Assembly (NCBI RefSeq): GCF_900637665.1
Contig: NZ_LR134386.1
Location: forward strand, 4,456,501-4,520,500
Reading direction: 5' to 3'
Length of the DNA stretch: 64,000 nucleotides
Source of the DNA: Chryseobacterium nakagawai
GTDB lineage: Bacteria > Bacteroidota > Bacteroidia > Flavobacteriales > Weeksellaceae
A model generated the notes under the pieces. The model was given only the letters and a program-made list of their open reading frames with translations, was not told the origin of the DNA and searched no databases. Below, piece by piece: positions 36,543 through 46,045 of the stretch. A program made the position numbers and the translations under genes. Position 1 is the first letter of the stretch; each line of letters begins with the position of its first letter.

Positions 36543-37328
36543 TTACTTCAAATATTGCTCTATAGACTTTTCAAGAATATCTTTAGCATTTATGGTCAGA
36601 TTTTGATAACTATAGAAACCATAAACAGAATCAAAACTCAATTCTGAAAGACGTTTTTTTATCCTTACTATTTCAGATCTCTCTAAAGGAATTCTATTAG
36701 GATAACTGTACATTATAGCAAAAAATTTCATACTCGGTGAAAGATACATGGTGTCTCCACAAAGCATCACTCCATTCTTCGGATCATTATTCAGCATCAA
36801 TACACTACTTCCATTGAAATGACCACCAATATTTTCAATTGTTATATCATCCCATAATCTAAATGATCTACCAGACCAAAGATGGATATATTCTCCATTT
36901 TCAACAATATATTCTTTATCAAATTCATTAAGATAAACAGGACAGCTAAATTGCTGCGCCCAATCATTCATGTTACTGTAGTAATGAGGATGAGAGATAG
37001 CGATGGCATTTATTCCTCCTTTTTCATTGATAAAATTGATTACATGTTGGTCTAATAAAGGAATACAATCCCAAAGAATATTACCATTTTCTGAAAGAAC
37101 CAGAAAAGCTCTTTGTCCTATGGCAAATCTTGGGGTAACTGTAATCTCATAAAGATCTTCTCTGATTTTCAGAATGTTGGTTTTATACGTTTCTGATAAT
37201 TTTTCATGCGTTGTCCAGAACTGTCCTTCCATAGGTACATATTGCCTTTCCTCTGAACATATTGTACACAACGTCAAATGATAACCTTCCGGAAACTGAG
37301 TCCCACAAGCCGTACATATTTTTTTCAT
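36543..37328 (-). CDS. Metallo-beta-lactamase-fold protein with N-terminal zinc ribbon
   Basis: In this 261-residue protein the first 25 residues carry a zinc-ribbon (Cys5, Cys8, Cys21, Cys24). The rest resembles the metallo-beta-lactamase fold: AIAISHPHYYSNMNDW (a reduced HxHxD motif, HPHYY), NIGGHFNGSSVLML and MLCGDTMYL. Similar proteins are often annotated as hydroxyacylglutathione hydrolase-like. The Asp of the classical metal motif is absent (Tyr-Tyr in its place), so metal binding may be altered. It is downstream of the AraC-type regulator on the same strand. Confidence 0.65.
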   Translation of the reverse strand: MKKICTACGTQFPEGYHLTLCTICSEERQYVPMEGQFWTTHEKLSETYKTNILKIREDLYEITVTPRFAIGQRAFLVLSENGNILWDCIPLLDQHVINFINEKGGINAIAISHPHYYSNMNDWAQQFSCPVYLNEFDKEYIVENGEYIHLWSGRSFRLWDDITIENIGGHFNGSSVLMLNNDPKNGVMLCGDTMYLSPSMKFFAIMYSYPNRIPLERSEIVRIKKRLSELSFDSVYGFYSYQNLTINAKDILEKSIEQYLK

Positions 37329-37500
37329 TTTATTCTTTTTATAATAATAAGGTTCTTGTTAATTCATGAAGTCTTACTAATCATTAAATACGTAAGCATT
37401 ATGATAGTTCAGACTTCCATGAATTTCATATTTCAAAATTATAAAGAAGATCATCCCGATGAAATGGACAAAACATCAAAAGAAATGGATTTTCGGGAAG

Positions 37501-38379
37501 CTAAGAGTTTAGCTTTCTGAATGCCGTAGGACTCATCTGAGTATTTACAATAAAAAACCTGGTAAAATATGAAGAATCATCAAAACCTAATTGAAAAGCA
37601 ATTTCTTTGACAGAAAAATCAGTATAAGTCAACATCCTTTTAGCTTCCAATAAAAGTCTGTCTTTGATTAATTGATGAGCTGTTTTATGGCTATTCTTTT
37701 TACACAATTCATTTAAGGTTCTGGTTGAAAACTTAAGCTTCTCACTATAAAAAGTGAGGGTATGCTGATGCTTGAAATATTTTTCTACCAATTCCTGAAA
37801 TTCCTGATACCGGATAGAAGCTGGGTTATAAAGGTTATCAATCGGGAAACTTTCTTTTTTGATTTGGTATATCTTTAACAATAGAGACTTTAAGAGACTT
37901 AAAACTAATGTTGTCATCGGAATTTGCCTTTCATTGATTTCAGCAAAAATAATTTCAAAAAGATATTTGATTTTTTTTGCTTCAGATATAGATAAATTAA
38001 GAACCGGAAGAACATCAATATCATTAAAAACGGCAAATTTTAATAAGAATTTTGAAGCAGGCTCATCATTGGTAAAAAAATGCTCATTGAATTTGATAAC
38101 TCCACCAGAAGATAATATATCCTTTTGAATTTTATGAGCATTCCTTGGGTGTAATAAGAAAATACACGGACCAGAATAATGGTAATCAACAAAATCAATT
38201 GTATGTATTCCACTTCCTTTTTCTACCCAGATAATTTCGTAATAAGTATGTTGATGTATAGTAAGTCTATTCGTATTTTTAAGATTTACATCCTGGTAAT
38301 AGTTAATATAAAAGTTTTCCAATGTGCTGTTAGGAAAACTATCGTGTTCAGAATAAATATGAATGTGATTCTTTTTCAA
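37501..38379 (-). CDS. AraC-family transcriptional regulator
   Basis: The 292-residue protein has an N-terminal cupin-like sensing domain (about 30-120: QHTYYEIIWVEKGSGIHTID, FLLHPRNAHKI) and a C-terminal double HTH (about 195-292: STRTLNELCKKNSHKTAHQLIKDRLLLEAKRML, then VKEIAFQLGFDDSSYFTRFFI with the closing SPTAFRKL). The likely target is the adjacent metallo-beta-lactamase-fold gene or the gene itself; the ligand is not evident. The HTH signature is strong. Confidence 0.88.
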   Translation of the reverse strand: MKKNHIHIYSEHDSFPNSTLENFYINYYQDVNLKNTNRLTIHQHTYYEIIWVEKGSGIHTIDFVDYHYSGPCIFLLHPRNAHKIQKDILSSGGVIKFNEHFFTNDEPASKFLLKFAVFNDIDVLPVLNLSISEAKKIKYLFEIIFAEINERQIPMTTLVLSLLKSLLLKIYQIKKESFPIDNLYNPASIRYQEFQELVEKYFKHQHTLTFYSEKLKFSTRTLNELCKKNSHKTAHQLIKDRLLLEAKRMLTYTDFSVKEIAFQLGFDDSSYFTRFFIVNTQMSPTAFRKLNS

Positions 38380-38508
38380 AAACTATTGTCTGGAAGGTTA
38401 CTTATTAGATACTATTCACATCAGCAAATCTATGTAAATTTTTATAACTTAAAACTTTAGCCTTACAATTATATTTTTTTCTTTTGATAAACTTTTTTTG
38501 AAAAAACA

Positions 38509-38541
38509 AACCCGACGGTAAACTTCCTTTACCGTCGGGTT
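38509..38541. terminator. Terminator hairpin after erythromycin esterase gene
   Basis: 14-bp perfect stem AACCCGACGGTAAA / TTTACCGTCGGGTT with loop CTTCC, 33 bases downstream of the minus-strand gene that stops at 38574. Confidence 0.8.
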
Positions 38542-38573
38542 ATTTTATAATTAAATAGTAGCTTCTGATATCT

Positions 38574-39809
38574 TTATTTTGAAATACTATTTAAAAGTTT
38601 TGAATTGGTTGACTTATTGATGAATATCAAATAGTCAAAAGAATTAGCAACATTTGTTTTTTTGAATTCATTTTTATCTGTCCCTGATCCCGTTTTACGA
38701 AATAGAATATCTTTCAATACCCAATGGCCAAGTTTGTTGTCATCCTTTCTGATTGCTTTTAAATCCAAAATAAAAATTGGAATATCGAGTGAATTAAGCT
38801 TATATTCTAATGTTCCCGGCCTTGCTCTTTCTGAGTTATAAGTACCTAGTTTACCATCAATACTTGCAGAATAAGTACCTTCATAAAAGGCAAATCCAAA
38901 ATTTACAAAATCTTTACTAAACATTTCATTTATCCAATACCCCATTCTATCTGATTTTAACTTGGCAATATGATAATTATGAGCCGAGACAATTACTTTA
39001 GAATTCTGATAGTTTTCTTTCATCCATTGAACATTCTCCGCCATAAATTGGTCCCTCTTAATAAAACTGAGTCCGATATATTGTCTGATAATATCTGCAT
39101 TTTGCAGGAAACGCGATTTCTCTTCTGGATTTTTTATTGAGATAGATTTTTGTTTTATTAAAAACAGATACTCAGATATAGTGTTTTGACCTTTTTTAGA
39201 ATAAGTTCTAAAGCCTCTATTGTTTTCTTTTAAAGCAGTTTCAAGTTCATTAATCTCTTGTTCGGGCCAGTGATTTTCCTGATATATTTTTCTTATCTGA
39301 TCTATCGCTCCTTTTGCATACTGCATATCAAAACCATCAAAAAATACTTTTGAATCATGATTTTCATTATATTTTTTTAACCATTCAACAAAATTTAAAG
39401 TTTCTTCGGTTTGCCACAGCCAAAAATACATCCCTTTTAGAATATCTTTTGGATTCCCTTTTCCTTCCTGAATATATTGATTCATTAAAAAGCTTTCAGG
39501 CATATTGGCTTCGAGCGAAAAGACATTGAAATTTTTATGAGCTATCAAATATTTGCTTATCCTATATTTCATTTGATACACTTGACTCGAACCGTGAGTA
39601 GATTCTCCTAATCCTACTATTGTAGAATTTCCAATTAATTTGTTTAAGATCAGCAAATCATTATTGTCGCTTTCTTCCGGATTAAAAGTCTTTATTGGAT
39701 ATATAAACTTTGAAATATATTCTTTCTCTTCAGAGTTTAAATCATTTTTTGATTGTGCCCTGATCGCTATAAAAAATATAATCAAAATAAAAGATAATTT
39801 CAATTTCAT
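38574..39809 (-). CDS. Exported erythromycin esterase family protein
   Basis: ATG 39809 gives 411 residues with a signal peptide (KLKLSFILIIFFIAIRAQS). The erythromycin esterase family (PF05139, EreA/EreB fold) is shown by VGLGESTHGSSQVYQMKYRISKYL, EANMPESFLMNQY, YFWLWQTEETLNFVEWL, FDGFDMQYAKGAIDQI and VSAHNYHIAKL. In EreB-type enzymes the catalytic His lies in the GEsTHG line. Many family members in Bacteroidota are of unknown substrate, so macrolide resistance should not be assumed. The gene stands alone. Confidence 0.85.
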   Translation of the reverse strand: MKLKLSFILIIFFIAIRAQSKNDLNSEEKEYISKFIYPIKTFNPEESDNNDLLILNKLIGNSTIVGLGESTHGSSQVYQMKYRISKYLIAHKNFNVFSLEANMPESFLMNQYIQEGKGNPKDILKGMYFWLWQTEETLNFVEWLKKYNENHDSKVFFDGFDMQYAKGAIDQIRKIYQENHWPEQEINELETALKENNRGFRTYSKKGQNTISEYLFLIKQKSISIKNPEEKSRFLQNADIIRQYIGLSFIKRDQFMAENVQWMKENYQNSKVIVSAHNYHIAKLKSDRMGYWINEMFSKDFVNFGFAFYEGTYSASIDGKLGTYNSERARPGTLEYKLNSLDIPIFILDLKAIRKDDNKLGHWVLKDILFRKTGSGTDKNEFKKTNVANSFDYLIFINKSTNSKLLNSISK

Positions 39810-39965
39810 TTGCAACTATAATTAATATGATTTATTGTTTGGAGTACAAATGTATATAACTTTTTGACGATATCAATTTGTATATGTTCTTAAGTTTACC
39901 ATTATGCTGATACAAATAATTAATCAAAAACACAAAAAAATAAAATCAGCAAATACCACAAAACA

Positions 39966-39997
39966 AAACCGTCTTAGATAGTTATCTAAGACGGTTT
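39966..39997. terminator. Terminator hairpin after dnaK
   Basis: 15-bp inverted repeat AAACCGTCTTAGATA / TATCTAAGACGGTTT, 34 bases downstream of the dnaK stop codon (minus strand), with an A-rich run beyond it. Confidence 0.8.
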
Positions 39998-40030
39998 CTC
40001 TATGTTTTATTAACTGTTATTAATCAGTAA

Positions 40031-41926
40031 TTATTTCACTTCTTCGAAGTCTGCATCCTGTACATCTTCACCTCCAGCGTTGTTTCCACCAGGGTTTTGA
40101 GCACCTGCATCAGCACCTGGCTGTTGACCAGCTGCATATAATTCTTCAGAAGCTGCCATCCATGCTGCATCTAATGCTTCAGTTTTAGCTTTTACATCAT
40201 CAGAATTTTTAGCTTCGAAAGCCGTTTTTAATTCTCCGTGAGCTGCTTCAATTGCTGCTTTTTTATCAGCAGAAAGTTTTTCACCGAATTCTTTCAATTG
40301 CTTTTCAGTTTGGAAGATCAATCCATCAGCTTTGTTGAAGATTTCAACTTCTTCTTTTCTCTTAGCATCTGCTGCAGAGTTTTCCTGAGCTTCTTTCTTC
40401 ATTCTTTCGATTTCTTCGTCAGAAAGACCTGAAGAAGCCTGAATTTTAATAGACTGCTCTTTACCAGTTCCTTTATCTTTAGCAGATACACTTAGGATAC
40501 CATTCGCATCAATATCGAAAGTTACTTCAATTTGAGGAACTCCTCTTGGTGATGGTGGAATATCTGTAAGGTCGAATCTACCGATTTCTTTGTTATCGTT
40601 GAACATAGATCTTTCTCCTTGTCCTACTCTGATGCTTACTGCTGGCTGGTTATCAGAAGCTGTAGAGAATACTTCAGATTTTTTAGTTGGGATGGTAGTG
40701 TTCGCTTCAATTAATTTAGTGAATACAGAACCCATCGTTTCAATACCTAAAGAAAGTGGAGTAACGTCAAGAAGTAATACGTCTTTTACATCTCCTGTTA
40801 ATACACCTCCCTGGATCGCTGCACCAATTGCTACAACCTCATCTGGGTTTACTCCTTTAGATGGTTTTTTACCGAAGAATTTTTCTACTTCTTCCTGGAT
40901 AATTGGGATTCTTGTAGAACCTCCTACCAAGATTACCTCATCGATATCAGAAGTTGATAAACCTGCATCTTTTAATGCTTTAGCAACCGGCTCCATAGAT
41001 CTTCTTACAAGGTCAGCAGATAATTGCTCGAATTTAGCTTTAGTTAAAGTCTTCACTAAGTGTTTAGGACCTGTAGCTGTAGCGGTGATATAAGGTAAGT
41101 TGATTTCAGTCTGTGCAGAAGAAGATAATTCGATTTTTGCTTTTTCAGCTGCTTCTTTTAATCTTTGAAGAGCAATAGCATCTGATTTCAAATCTACCCC
41201 TTCTTCAGCTTTGAACTCGTCAGCCATCCAGTTGATGATCACGTCATCGAAGTCATCACCTCCCAGGTGAGTATCACCGTTTGTAGCCAATACTTCAAAT
41301 ACACCATCTCCTAAATCAAGGATAGAGATATCGAAAGTACCTCCTCCAAGGTCATATACTGCTATTTTCTGATCTTTATGGCTTTTATCAAGACCGTAAG
41401 CTAATGCTGCCGCTGTAGGTTCGTTGATAATTCTTTCTACTTTAAGACCTGCAATTTCACCAGCTTCTTTAGTCGCTTGTCTTTGTGCATCGTTGAAGTA
41501 TGCAGGAACAGTAATTACCGCTCTTGTTACTTCCTGACCAAGGTAATCTTCAGCTGTTTTCTTCATTTTCTGAAGTGTCATTGCAGAAATTTCCTGTGGT
41601 GTATATTCTCTGTCGTCGATTTTTACTTTTACGGTATCGTTTGGTCCAGCAACAACCTTATAAGGTACTCTTGAGATTTCGGCAGCATCTTCTTTGAAGT
41701 GTGTACCAATAAATCTTTTGATAGAGTAAACGGTCTTTGTTGGATTCGTTACAGCCTGTCTTTTTGCAGGATCACCCACTTTTCTTTCTCCATCTTCTGT
41801 AAATGCTACAATAGAAGGAGTCGTTCTTTTACCTTCTGCGTTAGGAATAACAACAGGGTCTTTACCCTCCATTACAGCAACACAAGAGTTGGTTGTTCCT
41901 AAGTCAATTCCAATTATTTTACTCAT
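40031..41926 (-). CDS. dnaK: Molecular chaperone DnaK (Hsp70)
   Basis: The 631-residue protein has the Hsp70 ATPase signatures [33 protein letters not shown] and [11 protein letters not shown], the linker [15 protein letters not shown], the substrate-binding beta domain and the acidic C-terminus [12 protein letters not shown]. It refolds proteins with DnaJ and GrpE in the cytoplasm. Length matches the family (about 630-640). It is transcribed alone here; dnaJ and grpE are not in the window. A possible promoter is noted at 41981-42009. Confidence 0.97.
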   Translation of the reverse strand: MSKIIGIDLGTTNSCVAVMEGKDPVVIPNAEGKRTTPSIVAFTEDGERKVGDPAKRQAVTNPTKTVYSIKRFIGTHFKEDAAEISRVPYKVVAGPNDTVKVKIDDREYTPQEISAMTLQKMKKTAEDYLGQEVTRAVITVPAYFNDAQRQATKEAGEIAGLKVERIINEPTAAALAYGLDKSHKDQKIAVYDLGGGTFDISILDLGDGVFEVLATNGDTHLGGDDFDDVIINWMADEFKAEEGVDLKSDAIALQRLKEAAEKAKIELSSSAQTEINLPYITATATGPKHLVKTLTKAKFEQLSADLVRRSMEPVAKALKDAGLSTSDIDEVILVGGSTRIPIIQEEVEKFFGKKPSKGVNPDEVVAIGAAIQGGVLTGDVKDVLLLDVTPLSLGIETMGSVFTKLIEANTTIPTKKSEVFSTASDNQPAVSIRVGQGERSMFNDNKEIGRFDLTDIPPSPRGVPQIEVTFDIDANGILSVSAKDKGTGKEQSIKIQASSGLSDEEIERMKKEAQENSAADAKRKEEVEIFNKADGLIFQTEKQLKEFGEKLSADKKAAIEAAHGELKTAFEAKNSDDVKAKTEALDAAWMAASEELYAAGQQPGADAGAQNPGGNNAGGEDVQDADFEEVK

Positions 41927-41980
41927 AATATTTTATTTTTTTCTAATTTTTATATTTAATTTACACTCACTATTTCACAA

Positions 41981-42009
41981 CATTTGTACCATATCCCTTT
42001 TTGTGACAA
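41981..42009 (-). promoter_or_regulatory. Possible dnaK promoter
   Basis: On the minus strand a TTG (42009-42007) is followed 18 bases later by TACAAATG (41988-41981), a partial fit to the Bacteroidota pattern TTTG / TAnnTTTG. It lies about 55-80 bases before the ATG. The second box is imperfect; this is a weak inference. Confidence 0.25.
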
Positions 42010-42153
42010 AATGACACAATCAAGACAGAAACCCTGAAATAATCAAGGTTTCATTTTATTTAATGTGGAAATTTTTTCTCTTATGTTCCGAAAAAGGGTT
42101 AAAAAAGGGAGTGTTCTGACAGATGCTTTAAAAAGAAAAACTGATAGAAAGAC

Positions 42154-43239
42154 TTACCTATAGCTTTCCTTATAATCGCCCGACCACTGGTAAATACGAA
42201 TACTGTCTGTTTCTAAAGGTTTACCATTGAGTAAAATTTCAATAGAACTATTGTCTGCTGCAATTTTTACCTGCATATCAATTTTGTTGCCCGCCTGTTT
42301 AAATGCTTCGTTAGTCTTTTCCCAGTTGAAAAAAGCGCGAGCATTCAGCTGTTCCGGTTTTTCTTTTCCCGTTTCCCAGAAGAAGACCACTTCCTGTGGA
42401 ATTGCTCTTTCTTTGTAAGGCATATCTAAAACCCATGGTCTCAATGCTCCTTCTTTTTCACCATTATAAGTATAATTGAGTACTTCAAACAATCTGAATT
42501 TAGGATTTGTAGAAGTTACCACCGGACGCCAATGATAACGCTGTCTGTAATCGTCCCATTCTTTGGGACTGGTATCAGGAATAAATAATTCATTCTTGGC
42601 TTCTTCGTAACGTTCCGGACTTATACGGTACATTGCCATGTATTTTTCTTTTGCTTTGGCAATTTCTACAGGATCTGTAACAGGCTGTGCCTGGTAACGC
42701 CCCAGTTCAATACGGGTATTTCCAAAATTAAGCCATACAACGACCATCCCTTTAGGAGCAAAACCAAAAACCAATGTAGAAAAGCTATCATAAGCCTTTC
42801 CTCCTCCAGATTCAAAGCCTCTCCCTAATCTTTTATATTCCTGAGTTTCTCCTTTCTGATTCTCTACTCTGGAATAGGCTCGTTCCATATAATCTTTTAT
42901 AACATCCATCGGAAAGCCTACATCCAAATGATAATAGAGATTTTCATATCTGGAATAGTAAGTAATATCTGCTCCAATAGGAGTTCTATATTGTTCTGTC
43001 CAAGTTGAGCCTGAATCACCCCATCTTCCCGATGAGCTCCCATAAGGCAAGCCTGCACGATTTCCTTCCAATGTTTTTATTTTATCAAATACAGGGGTGA
43101 TTTCATATTTATTATCAGGCTGCGATATTTCCACATGGAAAGCCATTTTTTTATCATCCATCTTCTGACATTGTATTAAATGAATACAGAGTATGAAGTT
43201 CAAAACACTCAGCAAAACATATCCTATATTCACTCTCAT
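42154..43239 (-). CDS. DUF2931 lipoprotein, probable T6SS immunity protein (second copy)
   Basis: This 361-residue DUF2931-like (PF11153) protein has an N-terminal signal ending in LIQC (Cys24), an atypical lipobox. The body holds the family-like lines GLPYGSSSGRWGDSG, IGADITYYSRYENLYYHLDV and FGFAPKGMVVVWLNFG. It is nearly identical over long stretches to the gene at 43258-44355 upstream of it, and is separated from it by 18 bases. Such lipoproteins next to a DUF2235 lipase effector would bind and block the phospholipase in the periplasm. The role is inferred from context; DUF2931 itself is uncharacterised. Confidence 0.72.
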   Translation of the reverse strand: MRVNIGYVLLSVLNFILCIHLIQCQKMDDKKMAFHVEISQPDNKYEITPVFDKIKTLEGNRAGLPYGSSSGRWGDSGSTWTEQYRTPIGADITYYSRYENLYYHLDVGFPMDVIKDYMERAYSRVENQKGETQEYKRLGRGFESGGGKAYDSFSTLVFGFAPKGMVVVWLNFGNTRIELGRYQAQPVTDPVEIAKAKEKYMAMYRISPERYEEAKNELFIPDTSPKEWDDYRQRYHWRPVVTSTNPKFRLFEVLNYTYNGEKEGALRPWVLDMPYKERAIPQEVVFFWETGKEKPEQLNARAFFNWEKTNEAFKQAGNKIDMQVKIAADNSSIEILLNGKPLETDSIRIYQWSGDYKESYR

Positions 43240-43257
43240 ACAACTATCAATATTGGA

Positions 43258-44355
43258 TTATTTATAACTTTCCTTATAATCCCCTGACCATTGGTAAATA
43301 CGAATACTGTCTGTTTCTAAAGGTTTACCATTGAGTAAAATTTCAATAGAACTATTGTCTGCTGCAATTTTTACCTGCATATCAATTTTGTTGCCTGCCT
43401 GTTTAAACGCTTCGTTAGTCTGTTCCCAATTGAAAAAAGCTCGTGCGTTTCGCTGTTCCTGCTTTTCTTTTCCGGTCTCCCATGTAAATACCATTTCCTG
43501 AGGAATCGCTCTTTCTTTGTATGGCATGTTTAAAACCCATGGTCTTAATGCCCCTTCTTTCTCCCCATTATAAGTATAATTGAGTACTTCAAACAATCTG
43601 AATTTAGGATTTGTAGAAGTTACCACCGGTCGCCAATGGTAACGTTGTCTGTAATCATCCCATTCTTTGGGACTGGCATCAGGAATAAATAATTCATTCT
43701 TGGCTTCTTCGTAACGTTCCGGACTTATGCGGTACATTGCCATGTATTTTTCTTTTGCTTTGGCAATTTCTGTTGGATCTGTAACAGGCTGTGCCTGGTA
43801 ACGCCCCAGTTCAATACGGGTATTTCCAAAATTAAGCCATACAACGACCATCCCTTTAGGAGCAAAACCGAAAACCAATGTAGAAAAACTGTCGTAAGAG
43901 TTAATTCCATTAGAAGCACGATATCCTCTTCCTAACCTTTTATATTCCTGAGTTTCACCTTTCAAGTCGTCCCAAATGGAATAGGCTCGTTCCATATAAT
44001 CCTTTATAGTATCCATCGGAAAGTCTACATCCAAATGATAATAGAGATTTTCGTATCTGGAATAATAGGTAATATCTGCTCCAATAGGCGTTCCGTATTG
44101 TTCTGTCCATGATTTTCCTGAATCGCCCCAGTTTCCCGATGAGCTCCCATAAGGCAAGCCTGCATGATTTCCTTCCAAGGTTTTTATTTTATCGAATACG
44201 GGAGTAACTTCGTATTTATTATCAGGCTGCGATATTTCCACATGGAAAGCCATTTTTTTATCATTCATCTTTTGACAGTGTGTTAAATTGAAGCATAATA
44301 CAGTATATAATATGCTTTGTATGAGGGATTGTATTTTACGATTTATCTTATCCAT
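43258..44355 (-). CDS. DUF2931 lipoprotein, probable T6SS immunity protein (first copy)
   Basis: ATG 44355 gives 365 residues, because it overlaps the effector stop by 8 bases (ATGGATAA), a typical sign of translational coupling; a start further upstream would extend into the effector gene. The signal ends in LTHC (Cys27), then MNDKKMAFHVEISQPDNKYE. The body matches the second copy nearly residue for residue from residue ~30, differing at scattered sites such as NWGDSGKSW against RWGDSGSTW. It is probably the cognate antidote to the DUF2235 effector; the second copy may protect against a variant. Confidence 0.74.
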   Translation of the reverse strand: MDKINRKIQSLIQSILYTVLCFNLTHCQKMNDKKMAFHVEISQPDNKYEVTPVFDKIKTLEGNHAGLPYGSSSGNWGDSGKSWTEQYGTPIGADITYYSRYENLYYHLDVDFPMDTIKDYMERAYSIWDDLKGETQEYKRLGRGYRASNGINSYDSFSTLVFGFAPKGMVVVWLNFGNTRIELGRYQAQPVTDPTEIAKAKEKYMAMYRISPERYEEAKNELFIPDASPKEWDDYRQRYHWRPVVTSTNPKFRLFEVLNYTYNGEKEGALRPWVLNMPYKERAIPQEMVFTWETGKEKQEQRNARAFFNWEQTNEAFKQAGNKIDMQVKIAADNSSIEILLNGKPLETDSIRIYQWSGDYKESYK

Positions 44356-45967
44356 CTTGTATATTTCTTGTACGCTCTTTAGCATTAGTTATTTTTCCTA
44401 CTCTTGGCCCATATCCCATTTTAGTAGCACTGGCAGACCAGTGAAGGTATTTATTTCTCAATATTTTAAGCTGATCTAAATCTACAAAATCTTCATAATG
44501 TATAGCTTTTAATTTCTCAAGATAATCTCCTGATGAGTGACTTTTATTGAATTCTTCTACATAAGTATTTCGTAATGTACTACAAGCATTCATATAATTT
44601 CTTAACTGATTATGTATTTCAATTAGGAAAGGATCTGCTATTTGATTATCATTTATTCCATTTGTCTTATACTTCACCCCAAATTGCTCTTGTCTTGAGT
44701 AAAAAAACATTGTATTAAGAGAGACTTTATCATAGGTATTAAAAGGTCTTCTCGTTCCTACCAATATATATTTGGTATTAACTCCATATTTATAAGCCGA
44801 GATAATTTTTTTCACTACAATTTCTTCCGGAGTATACCAGCCTTCTTCTATCAGTATTTTTCTAAATTGTTCACATCTTCTGCCTTCATTTTCTCTTTCT
44901 TCATACAATTCTACTTTCTCTTCAGCCTGATTCACATAGCATCCTCCGATATCAGAATGTACACCGGGGAGTGTAAATTGTAATCCCGCGGCTTCTGCAC
45001 TGTCAATGTTCGTTAAATCAAAATTATCACGGTATTCGTTATCAGCAGCAATCTGCAGAGTGAAATAGGATTTTTTCACAGCCTTCAGCCCAAGTTGTTC
45101 AGTATCCCCAGGAATTATAGTAATATCTCCTATGTTCTTTGGACGGTGATCCAGCCCGTAGGACGCTACCGTATCATATAGCCCGGCAAAGTTGAATGTT
45201 ATTTTTTTAGGAATTACCTTATTGACAATCAGACAGGCTCCAAAATACCCATGATTAAGGATAAGCTGATCATCCTGACTGACTTCTATTAACCCTCCTT
45301 CAGCCGGGTGTGGGGGAACAGCCATTCCTTTATTCCTTGATCCTTTTAGAACGGTAGCCGGATTAGTTGCAATGTGCAGAAAATGCCTTGCTGCGGTCGC
45401 CCCACGGCTAAAGCCAAACACGTTTACTTTCAGATGAATGTCTTTCTGGGTATATTTTGCCAGTTTCTTTCCTGCTTCTACACATCCTTTGGTTACTTTT
45501 GCCTTTACCCCACGTCCGTTAGTACCAAATAAAATTCCTCTATTTGGAACGTTCCCCCATAAATGCATTTCACTTTCCCCATCTTTGGTTCCAATTCCTT
45601 CTATATATATTCCATATTGATGTTCAGCGTTGGGATCTATAGCATCAAACCCCTTGGCTACATTAGAATAATCATTGGTATAGCTGTCATCATCGTGATT
45701 AGATTTCTCATAATCTTTTCCAAGATCGGTATTGGTCTTGTTGTTTTGCGTCCCATCAAAAAAAAGATTGAGTCTTACCTCCAATAAGTTAACGGGCTTA
45801 TCATTAGGATGTACCGTTTTGGCTTTATTATAGCTAACTCCGGATTCTTTCCCGGATTGTTCCAGAGAGTTTTCGCTATTGTGGGTGATATTTTCCTTAG
45901 AAAATAGCAGATAATCTCCTTTTACCTGAGTTTTTATCTTCCCTTCTACTATATATTCTATACTCAT
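44348..45967 (-). CDS. DUF2235 phospholipase effector, Tle1-like, T6SS cargo
   Basis: The 539-residue protein has the alpha/beta-hydrolase DUF2235 (PF09994) domain: VRLNLFFDGTQNN near 64-76, the nucleophile elbow GFSRG (Ser187), a likely catalytic Asp265 in LYDTVASYG, and His337 in PGVHSDIGG. This matches the Tle1 phospholipase effectors of type VI secretion. No signal peptide or membrane segment is present, as expected for cargo carried by VgrG. It lies 78 bases after vgrG and overlaps the first DUF2931 gene, forming a spike-effector-immunity operon. Lipid specificity (PLA1 or PLA2) cannot be told from sequence. Confidence 0.82.
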   Translation of the reverse strand: MSIEYIVEGKIKTQVKGDYLLFSKENITHNSENSLEQSGKESGVSYNKAKTVHPNDKPVNLLEVRLNLFFDGTQNNKTNTDLGKDYEKSNHDDDSYTNDYSNVAKGFDAIDPNAEHQYGIYIEGIGTKDGESEMHLWGNVPNRGILFGTNGRGVKAKVTKGCVEAGKKLAKYTQKDIHLKVNVFGFSRGATAARHFLHIATNPATVLKGSRNKGMAVPPHPAEGGLIEVSQDDQLILNHGYFGACLIVNKVIPKKITFNFAGLYDTVASYGLDHRPKNIGDITIIPGDTEQLGLKAVKKSYFTLQIAADNEYRDNFDLTNIDSAEAAGLQFTLPGVHSDIGGCYVNQAEEKVELYEERENEGRRCEQFRKILIEEGWYTPEEIVVKKIISAYKYGVNTKYILVGTRRPFNTYDKVSLNTMFFYSRQEQFGVKYKTNGINDNQIADPFLIEIHNQLRNYMNACSTLRNTYVEEFNKSHSSGDYLEKLKAIHYEDFVDLDQLKILRNKYLHWSASATKMGYGPRVGKITNAKERTRNIQDG

Positions 45968-46045
45968 GCCCGTGGTATTAAAAATTTTTCTTTACTAAAA
46001 CCTTCCATTTTCTACCTTATTTTTGTTCACTGAAAGAAGAATTGA

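Noticed and set aside
38574..39809. Macrolide resistance determinant.
   Set aside because: The erythromycin esterase fold is clear, but most exported family members in Bacteroidota have no shown macrolide activity and no resistance context is present.
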